DNA from: Streptomyces xanthii
GTDB lineage: Bacteria > Actinomycetota > Actinomycetes > Streptomycetales > Streptomycetaceae
Direction: 5' to 3'
DNA: 64,000 nt
NCBI RefSeq assembly: GCF_014621695.1
Contig: NZ_CP061281.1
Span: forward strand, 806,001-870,000
The notes under the pieces are model-generated. The model searched no databases. It was not told the origin of the DNA and saw only the letters and a list, made by a program, of their open reading frames with translations. The position numbers were made by a program, and so were the translations under genes. Below, piece after piece: positions 32,046-41,063 of the stretch (position 1 is its first letter; each line of letters opens with the position of its first letter).

Positions 32046-32800
32046 TGTGCCGTCATCTGGCCTATGTGGGGCCGCCGGTGGCGCTGGGTGAGGTGCTCGA
32101 CGCTCCACCGCACAGTCTGTTCCGGCAGTCGTGGGAACCGCGCCGGCAGCGGCACGGCACCGTCAACGCGGACGGGTTCGGGGTCGGCTGGTACGCGGAG
32201 GGCGACCCGGTGCCGGGCCGCTACCGGCGGGCCGCGCCGATCTGGGGCGACCAGTCGTACGCCGATCTGGCCCGGGTGGTCCGCTCGGGCGCGCTGCTCG
32301 CCGCCGTCCGGGACGCGACGGTGGGCGGCGCCGACGGCGAGGCGGCCGCCGCCCCGTACGCGGCCGGTCCCTGGCTGTTCAGTCACAACGGCGCGGTGCC
32401 CGGCTGGCCGCGTTCGCTGACCCCGCTCGTGCACACCCTGCCGGCGGCCGACCTGCTGTCGCTGGAGGCCCGCTGCGACGCCGCGTTCCTGTGGGCGCTG
32501 GTGCTGCAGCGGCTGCGCGCCGGTGATCCGGGGCCGCAGGCGCTCGCCGACACCGTCGTCGAGGTCGCCGAGGCGGCGCCGGGTGCCCGGCTCAACTTCC
32601 TGCTGACCGACGGCGAGACGATCGCCGCGACCGCCTGGGGCGACACCCTCTGGTACCTGGCCGAGCCCGGGAACCGCACCGTCGTCGCCTCCGAGCCCTA
32701 CGACGACGATCCGCACTGGACCGAGGTGCCCGACCGCACGCTGCTCGCGGCGAACCGCACCGACGTCCTGCTGACCCCGCTCAAGGAGCCATCCGCGTGA
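32045..32800 (+). CDS. egtC: ergothioneine biosynthesis amidohydrolase EgtC
   Basis: A 251-residue class-II glutamine amidotransferase-fold protein. Cys2 after the initiator Met (MCRHLAYVG) is the N-terminal nucleophile, and VNADGFGVGWY and FSHNGAVPGW are family motifs. It removes glutamate from the gamma-glutamyl sulfoxide intermediate made by EgtB. The start overlaps the egtB stop (TGATG), and the end overlaps egtD (GTGA). Confidence 0.94.
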   Translation: MCRHLAYVGPPVALGEVLDAPPHSLFRQSWEPRRQRHGTVNADGFGVGWYAEGDPVPGRYRRAAPIWGDQSYADLARVVRSGALLAAVRDATVGGADGEAAAAPYAAGPWLFSHNGAVPGWPRSLTPLVHTLPAADLLSLEARCDAAFLWALVLQRLRAGDPGPQALADTVVEVAEAAPGARLNFLLTDGETIAATAWGDTLWYLAEPGNRTVVASEPYDDDPHWTEVPDRTLLAANRTDVLLTPLKEPSA

Positions 32801-33762
32801 GCCCGTTCCAGCTGACCCGCACCCTGCCCGAGCACGCCACGGAGGCCGCGCTGCGCTCCGACGTGCTGCACGGGCTGACCCGCACGCCCAAGACGCTGCC
32901 GCCGAAGTGGTTCTACGACGCGCGCGGCAGCGAGCTGTTCGACCGGATCACCGAGCTGCCCGAGTACTACCCGACCCGGGCCGAGCGGGAGATCCTGCTT
33001 GCGCGAGCCGGTGAGATCGCCGCCGCGACCGGCGCCCGCACCCTGGTCGAGCTGGGTTCCGGCTCGTCGGACAAGACGCGGCACCTCCTGGAGGAGTTCA
33101 GCGGCCTGGAGGCGTACGTGCCGGTGGACGTGAGCGAGAGCGCGCTCCGGGGCGCCGGGAGGACGCTGCTCGCCGAGCATCCCGGGCTGACCATCCACGC
33201 GCTGCTCGCGGACTTCACGGCCGGCCTCACGCTGCCGGACACGCCGGGGCCGCGCCTGGTGGCGTTCCTCGGCGGCACGATCGGGAACCTGCTGCCCGAC
33301 GAGCGCGCCGCGTTCCTCGCCTCCGTACGGGACATGCTGGCGCCCGGTGACTTCTTCCTGCTGGGCACGGACCTCGTGAAGGAGCCGTCGGTGCTGGTGG
33401 CGGCGTACGACGACGCGGCGGGTGTGACGGCCGCGTTCGACAAGAACGTGCTGTCGGTCGTGAACCGGGAGCTCGGCGCCGACTTCGATCTGGACGCGTT
33501 CGCGCACGTCGCGGTGTGGGACGCGGAGCACGAGTGGATCGAGATGCGGCTGCGGGCCGAGAGCGCGCAGTCCGTGAAGATCCCCGCGCTCGATCTGGCG
33601 GTGGACTTCGCGGCCGGCGAGGAGATGCGCACGGAGGTGTCGGCGAAGTTCCGGCGCGCCGGGGTCGAGCGGGAGCTCGGGGCCGCGGGTCTGGAGACGG
33701 TGCGCTGGTGGACGGACTCCGAGGGCCGCTTCGCCCTGTCCCTGAGCACGCCCGCCGTCTGA
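32797..33762 (+). CDS. egtD: L-histidine N(alpha)-methyltransferase EgtD
   Basis: A 321-residue SAM-dependent enzyme converting histidine to hercynine by three methylations. Early KTLPPKWFYDARGSELFDRI and ELPEYYPTRAEREIL segments, the SAM site LVELGSGSSDKT, FLGGTIGNLLPDE and the late WIEMRLRAES are standard for EgtD. The GTG start overlaps the egtC stop (GTGA). It is the last gene of the operon; egtE, for the C-S lyase step, is not next to it. The stop is 4 bases from the stop of a convergent lipoprotein gene. Confidence 0.95.
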   Translation: MSPFQLTRTLPEHATEAALRSDVLHGLTRTPKTLPPKWFYDARGSELFDRITELPEYYPTRAEREILLARAGEIAAATGARTLVELGSGSSDKTRHLLEEFSGLEAYVPVDVSESALRGAGRTLLAEHPGLTIHALLADFTAGLTLPDTPGPRLVAFLGGTIGNLLPDERAAFLASVRDMLAPGDFFLLGTDLVKEPSVLVAAYDDAAGVTAAFDKNVLSVVNRELGADFDLDAFAHVAVWDAEHEWIEMRLRAESAQSVKIPALDLAVDFAAGEEMRTEVSAKFRRAGVERELGAAGLETVRWWTDSEGRFALSLSTPAV

Positions 33763-33766
33763 CGGC

Positions 33767-35041
33767 TCAGGGGCCCCGTTCGTCGAGGCGGCGGGTGATC
33801 TCGCGGGACGCCTGCCGCGCGGCGGGGCCGGGGGCGGCGCCGCGCAGGACGTCGGACATGTACGTCTTGATGGGGTTGTCCGCCTCGACGGTCGCCCAGA
33901 GCGGGGACGCCGGGGTGGCCCGGCCGTGGGCGGCGCCGACGGCCATGGCGGCGACGCCCGGTTCTCCGGCCACGGCCGGGGCGAGGGTCGTCTTGTTCGG
34001 CACGTAGTCCATGGTCCTGGCCAGGTCGGTGTTCCACTTCTCCCCGGCGAGGGCCTTGATCACTTCGAGGGCGCCCGAGCGGTCGTCGGTGTTCGCGGGG
34101 ACGACGAGGTCCGAGCCGCCGGTGAACACGGCGCCCGCGCGGGCGGCGGTCTTGCCGGGGATCGGGAAGTAGCCCAGTCTGCCCTTGAGTTCCGGATTCT
34201 TGGCGAGGATCGCCTGGGTGGCACCGGGCACGGAGATGATCTGCGCGATGTCGCCGCCCGCGAACTCCTCGGCCTGCGGCGGGTGTTCCTCGTCGGCGTC
34301 CTTCGGGCCGTCGCCGAGGGCCTGCAGCTGCTGGTAGAAGGCCATGCCGCGCAGGGCGGCGGGACTGTCGAGGGCGCCGGTCCAGGTGCCGGCGGACTCG
34401 CGGGCGAGCTCGCCGCCCTCGTCCCAGATGAACCCGGAGAGCGTGTACCAGTCCTGTCCGGCGAGGTAGATGCCCTGCTGCCCCGGGGTGTCGAGGCGGC
34501 GGGTCAGGGTGAGCCATTCGTCACGGGTCTTCGGCGGCCGCTTGATGCCGGCTCGGGCGAAGAGGTCCTTGTTGTAGATCACGACGCGGTTGGCGGCGTA
34601 CCAGGGGACGCCGTACTGGCGGGCGCGGTCGACGCCGGGTTCGGCGAGGCCGGGGAGCCAGTCGTCCATGCCGAGGTCGCGGGCCGCCTCCAGGGACAGG
34701 TCGAGGAGGCCGTCGGTGTCGATGTACGTGGGCAGTTGGGTGTTGCCGACCTCGATGACGTCGGGGCCGCCGGCGCCCCCGGCCTTGAGCGCGGTGGTGA
34801 CCTTCTGGCCGATGTTCGTCCACTCCTGGACGCGGATGTCGAGGCGCAGGTCGTCGTGCTCGGCCTCGAACCGGCGGGTGAAGCGGTCGACGAAGGCGTC
34901 GGACGCGCTGCCTTTCATCAGCCAGACGGTGACCGTGCGCGGTTCGGCCGTGCCGCCCGGGAGGGACCCGCACGCCGTGAGGAGCGTGCCGGTCACGACG
35001 GCGAGGGAACTCAGGGACAACAGGGCTCGACGGGATCTCAC
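33767..35041 (-). CDS. sugar ABC transporter substrate-binding lipoprotein
   Basis: A 424-residue extracellular solute-binding protein. The signal peptide ends in a lipobox (TGTLLTACGS, Cys24), so it is anchored to the outer face of the membrane. The mature part has family-1 features: PDVIEVGNTQLPTYI, YGVPWYAANRVVIYNKDLF and GYFPIPGKTAARAG. The GTG start is chosen to give a normal signal length, but no strong ribosome site is seen. No permease or ATPase genes are adjacent, so it is an orphan receptor unless its partners lie elsewhere. A DasR-like box upstream suggests control by aminosugar status. Confidence 0.87.
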   Translation of the reverse strand: MRSRRALLSLSSLAVVTGTLLTACGSLPGGTAEPRTVTVWLMKGSASDAFVDRFTRRFEAEHDDLRLDIRVQEWTNIGQKVTTALKAGGAGGPDVIEVGNTQLPTYIDTDGLLDLSLEAARDLGMDDWLPGLAEPGVDRARQYGVPWYAANRVVIYNKDLFARAGIKRPPKTRDEWLTLTRRLDTPGQQGIYLAGQDWYTLSGFIWDEGGELARESAGTWTGALDSPAALRGMAFYQQLQALGDGPKDADEEHPPQAEEFAGGDIAQIISVPGATQAILAKNPELKGRLGYFPIPGKTAARAGAVFTGGSDLVVPANTDDRSGALEVIKALAGEKWNTDLARTMDYVPNKTTLAPAVAGEPGVAAMAVGAAHGRATPASPLWATVEADNPIKTYMSDVLRGAAPGPAARQASREITRRLDERGP

Positions 35042-35125
35042 GCGGGGTCGCTTTCTGCCTGAGGACAGGGGTGGTTCGCCCGACGTGGGGGACGAGCGCG
35101 CGGCTCGAACGGGTGTGACCGGGAT

Positions 35126-35141
35126 TTTGGTATGGACCAAT
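35126..35141. promoter_or_regulatory. DasR-like (dre) box
   Basis: TTTGGTATGGACCAAT matches 11 of 16 positions of the palindromic DasR consensus ACTGGTCTAGACCAGT recalled from the literature, including TGGT and GACCA half sites. It lies 85 bases upstream of the binding-protein start, where it could repress that promoter and respond to glucosamine-6-phosphate. Confidence 0.5.
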
Positions 35142-35250
35142 GGCCCGGTCAAGGGGTACGGAGAAGTAGCCGGACCGGTTCGCGCGCACGCACGGTGACC
35201 GGCACCGTCTCCCCGTGGCGGACCCGGCCGCCCTGGGGCACGGTGGAAGC

Positions 35251-35466
35251 ATGTCGAACCACACGTACCGCGTCACCGAGATCGTCGGCACCTCGCACGA
35301 AGGCGTCGACCAGGCGATCCGCAACGGCATCGCACGGGCCTCCCAGACCCTGCGCAACCTCGACTGGTTCGAGGTCACGCAGGTGCGGGGCCAGATCGTG
35401 GACGGCCGGCCGGAGCACTATCAGGTCGGCCTCAAGGTCGGGTTCCGCCTCGACGGGGAGGAGTGA
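35251..35466 (+). CDS. dodecin family flavin-binding protein
   Basis: A 71-residue dodecin. Family pattern: YRVTEIVGTSHEGVDQAIRN, then RNLDWFEVTQVRGQIVDG, then YQVGLKVGFRL. The tryptophan in DWFEV stacks on flavin in dodecins, and the protein forms a hollow dodecamer that stores or buffers FMN/riboflavin. GGTGGAAG precedes the ATG. It stands alone, divergent from the lipoprotein gene and convergent with the HAD gene. Confidence 0.92.
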   Translation: MSNHTYRVTEIVGTSHEGVDQAIRNGIARASQTLRNLDWFEVTQVRGQIVDGRPEHYQVGLKVGFRLDGEE

Positions 35467-35481
35467 CCCCGGGGCCGTGCC

Positions 35482-35973
35482 TCAGGTGCGGCCCTCACGC
35501 TCCTGCGCGTCCTTCAGCGCCGCCGACGGGCTCGCCCAGCGGGCCCGTACGACGGTGAACCCGGCGCGCTCGGCCTCCAGGCACACCAGCTCGTCGTCGT
35601 CCACCAGCATGCGCACGGTCCGGCCGCGCGCCAGCCGGCGCAGCGTCGCGAGCTTCGTGACGCGGGCCGGCCTGCGGTCTGCGTTGCGCCGCATGTGCAG
35701 CGCGCCCTCGGGCAGCCCGTGCCGGGTGAGCCAGGCCAGCGTGTCCGCGCGGCACCGCTCGGGGCGCCCGGTGAGATAGACGACCTCGCACTCCTGCGCG
35801 CTCTTGCGGGCCAGCGCCACGCCCTCGGGGAGCGGCGGGTCGAGCGGCGCGGCCGCGAAGAACCCGGCCCAGTCCCGCGGCTTGCGCTCCAGGTACTTCT
35901 GCCGGTGCGCGGTGTCGGCGAGCGTCCCGTCGAGGTCGAACACGGCCAGGTCACGGCGTACGTCGGAGGTCAC
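35482..35973 (-). CDS. HAD-superfamily phosphatase, polynucleotide-kinase-3'-phosphatase-like
   Basis: A 163-residue HAD protein with motif I FDLDGTLADTAHR, motif II YLTGRPERCRADT, and motif IV LVDDDELVCLEAERAG. A small cap (KPRDWAGFFAAAPLDPPLPEG) suits class III acid phosphatases and the phosphatase part of polynucleotide kinases. Substrate unknown. The GTG has no ribosome site, but TAAAGT lies six bases upstream, pointing to leaderless expression. Confidence 0.82.
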   Translation of the reverse strand: MTSDVRRDLAVFDLDGTLADTAHRQKYLERKPRDWAGFFAAAPLDPPLPEGVALARKSAQECEVVYLTGRPERCRADTLAWLTRHGLPEGALHMRRNADRRPARVTKLATLRRLARGRTVRMLVDDDELVCLEAERAGFTVVRARWASPSAALKDAQEREGRT

Positions 35974-35979
35974 CGGGCC

Positions 35980-35985
35980 ACTTTA
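35980..35985 (-). promoter_or_regulatory. -10 box TAAAGT for the HAD phosphatase gene
   Basis: On the minus strand TAAAGT ends six bases before the GTG, consistent with a leaderless transcript. Confidence 0.5.
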
Positions 35986-36059
35986 GTTCGCGCGGCGGCC
36001 TCTGAGGGACGCACGGGAATCATCTCCGCGCCCGCGCGTTGAACCAGGACGTGACCACC

Positions 36060-37058
36060 GTGCCCGACACCGTTCGCTTCTCCGTCCTCGACCGTTCCCG
36101 CACCCGCGAGGGCTCGACCGCCGCACAGGCGCTGCGGGACACCGTCGCGCTCGCTCAGGACCTGGAGCGGCTCGGGTACCACCGTGTCTGGGTGTCGGAG
36201 CATCACGGGGTGCCGGGCGTCGCCGGTTCCGCGCCGACCGTGCTGGCCGCCGCCGTGGCCGCCGCCACCCGCACGATCCGGGTCGGGACGGGCGGTGTGA
36301 TGCTGCCCAACCATCAGCCGCTGGTGGTCGCCGAGCAGTTCGGGGTCCTCGAGTCGCTGTTTCCGGGGCGGATCGACATGGGGCTCGGCCGGTCCGTCGG
36401 GTTCACCGACGGGGTGCGCCGCGCGCTCGGGCGGGACAAGGACTACGCGGACGACTTCGCGGGGCAGCTCGACGAGCTCCTCGCGTTCTTCACCGGCACC
36501 TCCCCCACCCGGGTGCACGCCCGGCCCTCGGAAGGGCTCACCGTGCCGCCGTTCGTGCTCGCGATGGGCGAGGGCGCGACGATCGCCGCCCGCGCGGGCC
36601 TGCCGATGGTCATCGGCGACTTCCGCAACCGGTCGAAGATGCTGCGCGGCATCGACCGTTACCGCGCGGAGTTCCGCCCCTCCCCCTGGGCGGCCGAGCC
36701 GTACGTCGTGATCTCCGGGACGGTCGCCGTCGCCGGCAGCGAGCCGGAGGCGCGGCGGCTGCTGATCCCCGAGGCCTGGTCGGCGGCGCACTCCCGCACG
36801 CACGGCACGTTCCCGCCGCTGCCGCCCGCGGAGCGGATCACCGCGCTCGACATGACGCCCAAGGAGCGCGAGCTGTACGAGTCCGGGCTGCACGGCCACA
36901 TCGTCGGCACGGAGCAGCAGGTCGCGGACGAGCTGGCGGCCGTGATCAAGGAGAGCGGCGCGCAGGAGGTGCTGGTCACGACGAGCACGTACGACCGTGA
37001 GGGGCTGCTGGAGTCCTACCGCAGACTCGCCCGGGTCGCCCGCCTCGCCGCGGCCTAG
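36060..37058 (+). CDS. LLM class flavin-dependent oxidoreductase (MsnO8-like)
   Basis: A 332-residue luciferase-like (beta/alpha)8 oxidoreductase using reduced FMN or F420. Motifs include RFSVLDRSRTREGSTAAQAL, HRVWVSEHHGVPGVAGSAPT, RTIRVGTGGVMLPNHQPLVV and RIDMGLGRSVGFTDGVRRAL, which match the MsnO8-type LLM group. The start is uncertain: the GTG at 36060 lies 10 bases after AGGA, whereas the GTG at 36051 is too close to it. Substrate unknown. Downstream UvrA-like gene begins after 76 bases on the same strand. Confidence 0.85.
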   Translation: MPDTVRFSVLDRSRTREGSTAAQALRDTVALAQDLERLGYHRVWVSEHHGVPGVAGSAPTVLAAAVAAATRTIRVGTGGVMLPNHQPLVVAEQFGVLESLFPGRIDMGLGRSVGFTDGVRRALGRDKDYADDFAGQLDELLAFFTGTSPTRVHARPSEGLTVPPFVLAMGEGATIAARAGLPMVIGDFRNRSKMLRGIDRYRAEFRPSPWAAEPYVVISGTVAVAGSEPEARRLLIPEAWSAAHSRTHGTFPPLPPAERITALDMTPKERELYESGLHGHIVGTEQQVADELAAVIKESGAQEVLVTTSTYDREGLLESYRRLARVARLAAA

Positions 37059-37134
37059 GATCGTGGGGTTTGTCCCAGCCCCTCGGGACGCACCCGTCCC
37101 GCCCGCACCAGCACGTACGACCGGAGCTCCGCCC

Positions 37135-39507
37135 ATGCCGCACGCCGCCCCGCCCGATCCCCGCCACGACGGCTTCGTCCGGGTGCGGGGCGCCCGCGAG
37201 CACAATCTGCGGGGAGTCGACGTGGACATCCCGCGCGACGTCCTCGCCGTGTTCACCGGGGTGTCCGGCTCGGGCAAGTCCTCGCTGGCGTTCGGCACGG
37301 TGTACGCGGAGGCGCAGCGCCGCTACTTCGAGTCCGTCGCCCCGTACGCGCGGCGTCTGATCCACCAGGTGGGGGCGCCTCGGGTCGGTTCGATCACGGG
37401 GCTGCCGCCCGCGGTGTCGCTCCAGCAGAGCCGCTCCGCGCCGACCTCCCGGTCCTCGGTCGGCACGGTCACGACGCTGTCGAACTCGCTGCGGATGCTG
37501 TTCTCGCGGGCCGGCGACTATCCGGAGGGCGCCGAGCGGCTGGACTCCGACGCCTTCTCGTCGAACACGGCGGCGGGCGCCTGCCCGGAGTGCCACGGCC
37601 TGGGTCTGATCCACCGCACGACCGAGGAGCTGCTCGTCCCCGATCCGTCCCTCTCCGTCCGCGAGGGCGCGGTCGCGGCCTGGCCGGGTGCCTGGCAGGG
37701 CAAGAACCTGCGGGACATCCTCGACACGCTCGGCCACGACGTGGACCGGCCCTGGCGGGAGCTGCCACAGGCCGACCGGGACTGGATCCTGTTCACCGAC
37801 GAGCAGCCGGTGGTGACGGTGCATCCGGTGCGGGACGCGGACCGGATCCAGCGCCCGTACCAGGGCACGTACATGAGCGCCGACCGGTATGTGATGAAGA
37901 CGTTCGCGGACTCCAAGAGCGCCACGCTGCGGGCGAAGGCGGAGAAGTTCCTGAAGAGCGAGCCGTGCCCGGTGTGCGGCGGGGCCCGGCTGCGCAAGGA
38001 GGCGCTCGCGGTCACGTTCGCGGGCCGCACGATCGCGGAGCTGGCCCGGATGCCGCTGTCGGAGCTGTCCGCGCTGCTCGACCTGCCGGACGGCGTGTCG
38101 GAGACGGCGCGGGTGCTGACCGAGGACCTGCGGGCCCGGATCGCCACGGTGACCGAGCTGGGGCTCGGCTATCTGGGCCTGGACCGGCCGACGCCCACCC
38201 TGTCGGCGGGCGAGCTCCAACGCCTGCGGCTGGCAACGCAGTTGAGGTCGGGGCTCTTTGGCGTGGTGTACGTGCTCGACGAGCCGTCGGCCGGGCTGCA
38301 CCCCGCCGACACCGAGTCCCTGCTGACGGTGCTCGACCGGCTGAAGGACGCGGGGAACTCGGTGTTCGTGGTCGAGCACCACCTCGACGTGATGCGCCGC
38401 GCGGACTGGCTGGTCGACGTCGGCCCGCTGGCGGGCGAGCACGGCGGGCAGGTGCTGCACAGCGGCCCGGTGGAGGCGCTGCGGGAGGTCGAGGGGTCGG
38501 CGACGGCCCGCTTCCTCTTCGACGACTCACCGGTGACGCCACGCCAGCCCCGTACACCCACCGGCTGGTTGAAGATCGGCCCGGTGACGCGGCACAACCT
38601 CCGCGACGTCACGGCCGAACTGCCGCTCGGGGCGTTCACGGCGGTCACGGGTGTGTCCGGCTCCGGCAAGTCGACGCTGATCGGCGAGATCACCGAGGAA
38701 CTGGAGGGCGTGGGGCGGCTCGTGGTCGTCGACCAGAAGCCGATCGGCCGCACCCCGCGCTCCAACCTGGCCACGTACACCGGACTGTTCGACGTCGTGC
38801 GCAAGGTGTTCGCCGCCACGGACGAGGCGAAGGCCCGCCGGTACGGTGTCGGCCGGTTCTCCTTCAACGTGGCGGGCGGGCGCTGCGAGACCTGCCAGGG
38901 CGAGGGCTTCGTCAGTGTCGAGCTGCTGTTCCTGCCGAGCACGTACGCGCCGTGCCCGGACTGCGCGGGGGCCCGCTACAACCCGCCGACCCTCGAAGTC
39001 ACCCACCGGGGGCGGAACATCGCGGAGGTGCTCGACCTGACGGTGGACGCGGCGGCGGAGTTCTTCGCGGACGACGCGGCGGCGAGTGCCGTCCTGCGCA
39101 GCCTGCGGACCTTGCGGGAGGTCGGCCTCGGCTATCTGCGGCTCGGCCAGCCCGCGACCGAGCTGTCCGGCGGCGAGGCCCAGCGGATCAAGCTGGCCGG
39201 TGAGCTGCAGCGGGTGCGGCGCGGGCACACCCTGTACCTGCTGGACGAGCCGACGACGGGTCTGCATCCGGCGGACGTCGAGGTGCTGCTGCGCCAGCTG
39301 CACGGGCTCGTCGACGCGGGGAACTCGGTGGTGGTCGTCGAGCACGACATGAGCGTGGTCGCCGGCGCCGACTGGGTCGTGGACCTGGGGCCCGGCGGCG
39401 GTGACGCGGGCGGGCGGATCGTCGTGGCGGGCCCGCCCGCGACGGTGGCGGCGGCGCCGGTCAGCCGCACCGCGCCCTATCTGGCGCGGGCGCTGGGCGG
39501 CGGCTGA
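37135..39507 (+). CDS. short UvrA-like ABC ATPase (excinuclease paralogue)
   Basis: A 790-residue ABC ATPase pair related to UvrA but about 150-200 residues shorter than UvrA1. Walker A sites are FTGVSGSGKSSLAFG (about 41-55) and VTGVSGSGKSTLIGE. Signature motifs are LSAGELQRLRLATQL and LSGGEAQRIKLAGEL, with Walker B VLDEPSAGLHP and LLDEPTTGLHP. Zinc-module cysteines are CPECHGLG, CPVCGGAR, CETCQGEG and CPDCAGAR. Short UvrA2/DrrC-like proteins protect against DNA-damaging drugs without UvrB in some producers. GGAG precedes the ATG. Overlaps the convergent acyl-CoA synthetase gene by 31 bases. Confidence 0.88.
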   Translation: MPHAAPPDPRHDGFVRVRGAREHNLRGVDVDIPRDVLAVFTGVSGSGKSSLAFGTVYAEAQRRYFESVAPYARRLIHQVGAPRVGSITGLPPAVSLQQSRSAPTSRSSVGTVTTLSNSLRMLFSRAGDYPEGAERLDSDAFSSNTAAGACPECHGLGLIHRTTEELLVPDPSLSVREGAVAAWPGAWQGKNLRDILDTLGHDVDRPWRELPQADRDWILFTDEQPVVTVHPVRDADRIQRPYQGTYMSADRYVMKTFADSKSATLRAKAEKFLKSEPCPVCGGARLRKEALAVTFAGRTIAELARMPLSELSALLDLPDGVSETARVLTEDLRARIATVTELGLGYLGLDRPTPTLSAGELQRLRLATQLRSGLFGVVYVLDEPSAGLHPADTESLLTVLDRLKDAGNSVFVVEHHLDVMRRADWLVDVGPLAGEHGGQVLHSGPVEALREVEGSATARFLFDDSPVTPRQPRTPTGWLKIGPVTRHNLRDVTAELPLGAFTAVTGVSGSGKSTLIGEITEELEGVGRLVVVDQKPIGRTPRSNLATYTGLFDVVRKVFAATDEAKARRYGVGRFSFNVAGGRCETCQGEGFVSVELLFLPSTYAPCPDCAGARYNPPTLEVTHRGRNIAEVLDLTVDAAAEFFADDAAASAVLRSLRTLREVGLGYLRLGQPATELSGGEAQRIKLAGELQRVRRGHTLYLLDEPTTGLHPADVEVLLRQLHGLVDAGNSVVVVEHDMSVVAGADWVVDLGPGGGDAGGRIVVAGPPATVAAAPVSRTAPYLARALGGG

Positions 39508-41024
39508 CCGGCCGCGTCCGCGACCGCGCGCCGCAGCACGCCCTTGGCGAGTTTGCCGGTCGGGGTGCGCGGCAGTTCGGGCACGAACGCGACCTGGCGC
39601 GGCACCTTGTAGTGCGCGATGCGGTCCCGCACATACGCGATGAGGTCGCGCCCCAACTCAGGTCCGGCATCGGTGCCTTCGGCGGCCTGGACGAAGGCGT
39701 GGACCGCCTCCCCCATCTCCTCGTCGGGCACGCCGATGACCGCGACGTCGGCGACGGCCGGATGCAGCACGAGGCAGTCCTCGATCTCCTGCGGGTAGAT
39801 GTTCACGCCGCCCGAGATGATCGTGAAGGCCCTGCGGTCGGTGAGGTAGAGGTAGCCGTCCTCGTCGACGTGGCCGATGTCGCCGGTCGTGGTCCAGTTC
39901 GGGTGCTCGGGGTGCTGGGCCTCGCGGGTGCGGCCGTCGTCGCGGTGGTAGCGGAAGGGGAGTTCCTCGCGCTCGAAGTAGACCGTGCCGGTCTCCCCCG
40001 GCGGCAGCACCTTCCCGGCCTCGTCGCAGATCCGCAGCTCCCCCAGGAGCCCGCCCCGCCCCACCGAGCCGGGCCGCGCGAGCCACTCCCGGGGGCTGAT
40101 GAAGGTGATGCCGTTGGCCTCGGTCGACGCGTAGTACTCGTGCAGGACGGGCCCCCACCAGTCCATCATCCGCCGCTTGACCTCGACGGGGCAGGGCGCC
40201 GCCGCGTGGATGGCGACCTTCATCGACGACACGTCGTACGCGGCGCGCTCCGCGTCGGGCAGTTTGAGCATGCGGACGAACATGGTCGGCACCCACTGGC
40301 TGTGCGTGACCCGGTGCCGTTCGATCGCGGCCAGCGACTCACGTGCGTCGAAGGTCTTCATCAGGACGACCGTGCCGCCGGTCGCGGTGACGGTGTAGCA
40401 GAACCGCAGCGGGGCCGCGTGGTAGAGCGGCGCCGGGCACAGGTAGACGGTGTCCTCGTCGAAGCCGTACATGGGCTGGAAGAGCAGCTGGTACGTGGAC
40501 GGGTCGGTGCGGATGTCGCCTTCGGGCAGGTCGGGTTCGATGCCTTTGGGGCGGCCAGTCGTGCCGGACGAGTAGAGCATGTCGGCACCGCGCGGCTGCA
40601 CGGCGGGCGGTTCGGGGGACGCGGCGGCCAGCGCGCGGTCGTAGCTGCCGTCGTCGAAGCCGAGCCGGTGCCGCACCTCGGGCACGAGCTCCTCGACGCG
40701 GTCGCCCATCGCGTCGAGCGCCCCGGAGACGACGAGCGCGCTCGCCCCGCAGTCGCGCACGATGTACGCGGCTTCCTCGGCGGTGAGGTGGTGGTTGACG
40801 GCGGTCAGGTAGAGGCCGGACCGCAGCGCGGCCCAGTAGACCTCCAGGACGCGCGGGTCGTTGTCGGACAGCAGGGCCACGTGGTCGCCTCTGCGCAGGC
40901 CCGCGGTGCGCAGGTGGTCCGCGAGGCGCAGCGAGTTCTCCTCTAGGCGCCCGTAGGTGAGGGTGACGGTGCCGTCGGCCGTGACGACGGCCGGCCTGGC
41001 TCGGTCGTACGCTCCCGGATACAT
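39477..41024 (-). CDS. AMP-forming acyl-CoA synthetase
   Basis: A 515-residue ANL-family adenylating enzyme. P-loop-like MLYSSGTTGRPKGI (about 163-176), YYASTEANGITF, TTGDIGHVDEDGYLYLTDR, hinge and C-terminal IISGGVNIYPQEIE, and catalytic lysine in PRTPTGKLAKGVLRRAV. This layout is common in fatty-acid or aryl-acid CoA ligases of actinobacteria; the acyl substrate cannot be read. The ATG has no ribosome site; a TACCGT box six bases upstream suggests leaderless mRNA. It overlaps the UvrA-like gene tail to tail. Confidence 0.88.
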   Translation of the reverse strand: MYPGAYDRARPAVVTADGTVTLTYGRLEENSLRLADHLRTAGLRRGDHVALLSDNDPRVLEVYWAALRSGLYLTAVNHHLTAEEAAYIVRDCGASALVVSGALDAMGDRVEELVPEVRHRLGFDDGSYDRALAAASPEPPAVQPRGADMLYSSGTTGRPKGIEPDLPEGDIRTDPSTYQLLFQPMYGFDEDTVYLCPAPLYHAAPLRFCYTVTATGGTVVLMKTFDARESLAAIERHRVTHSQWVPTMFVRMLKLPDAERAAYDVSSMKVAIHAAAPCPVEVKRRMMDWWGPVLHEYYASTEANGITFISPREWLARPGSVGRGGLLGELRICDEAGKVLPPGETGTVYFEREELPFRYHRDDGRTREAQHPEHPNWTTTGDIGHVDEDGYLYLTDRRAFTIISGGVNIYPQEIEDCLVLHPAVADVAVIGVPDEEMGEAVHAFVQAAEGTDAGPELGRDLIAYVRDRIAHYKVPRQVAFVPELPRTPTGKLAKGVLRRAVADAAGQPPPSARAR

Positions 41025-41030
41025 GCGGCG

Positions 41031-41036
41031 ACGGTA
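41031..41036 (-). promoter_or_regulatory. -10 box TACCGT for the acyl-CoA synthetase gene
   Basis: On the minus strand TACCGT ends six bases before the ATG. A CTGACG -35-like hexamer lies 19 bases further upstream (41056-41061). Confidence 0.5.
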
Positions 41037-41063
41037 CCCGCAAGAGGTGACGGTACGTCAGGG

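Noticed and set aside
35126..35141. Reading the TTGG-N6-CCAA dyad as a LacI site for the binding-protein gene
   Set aside because: Half sites TGGT and GACCA fit the DasR consensus better, and no LacI gene adjoins; kept as DasR-like only.
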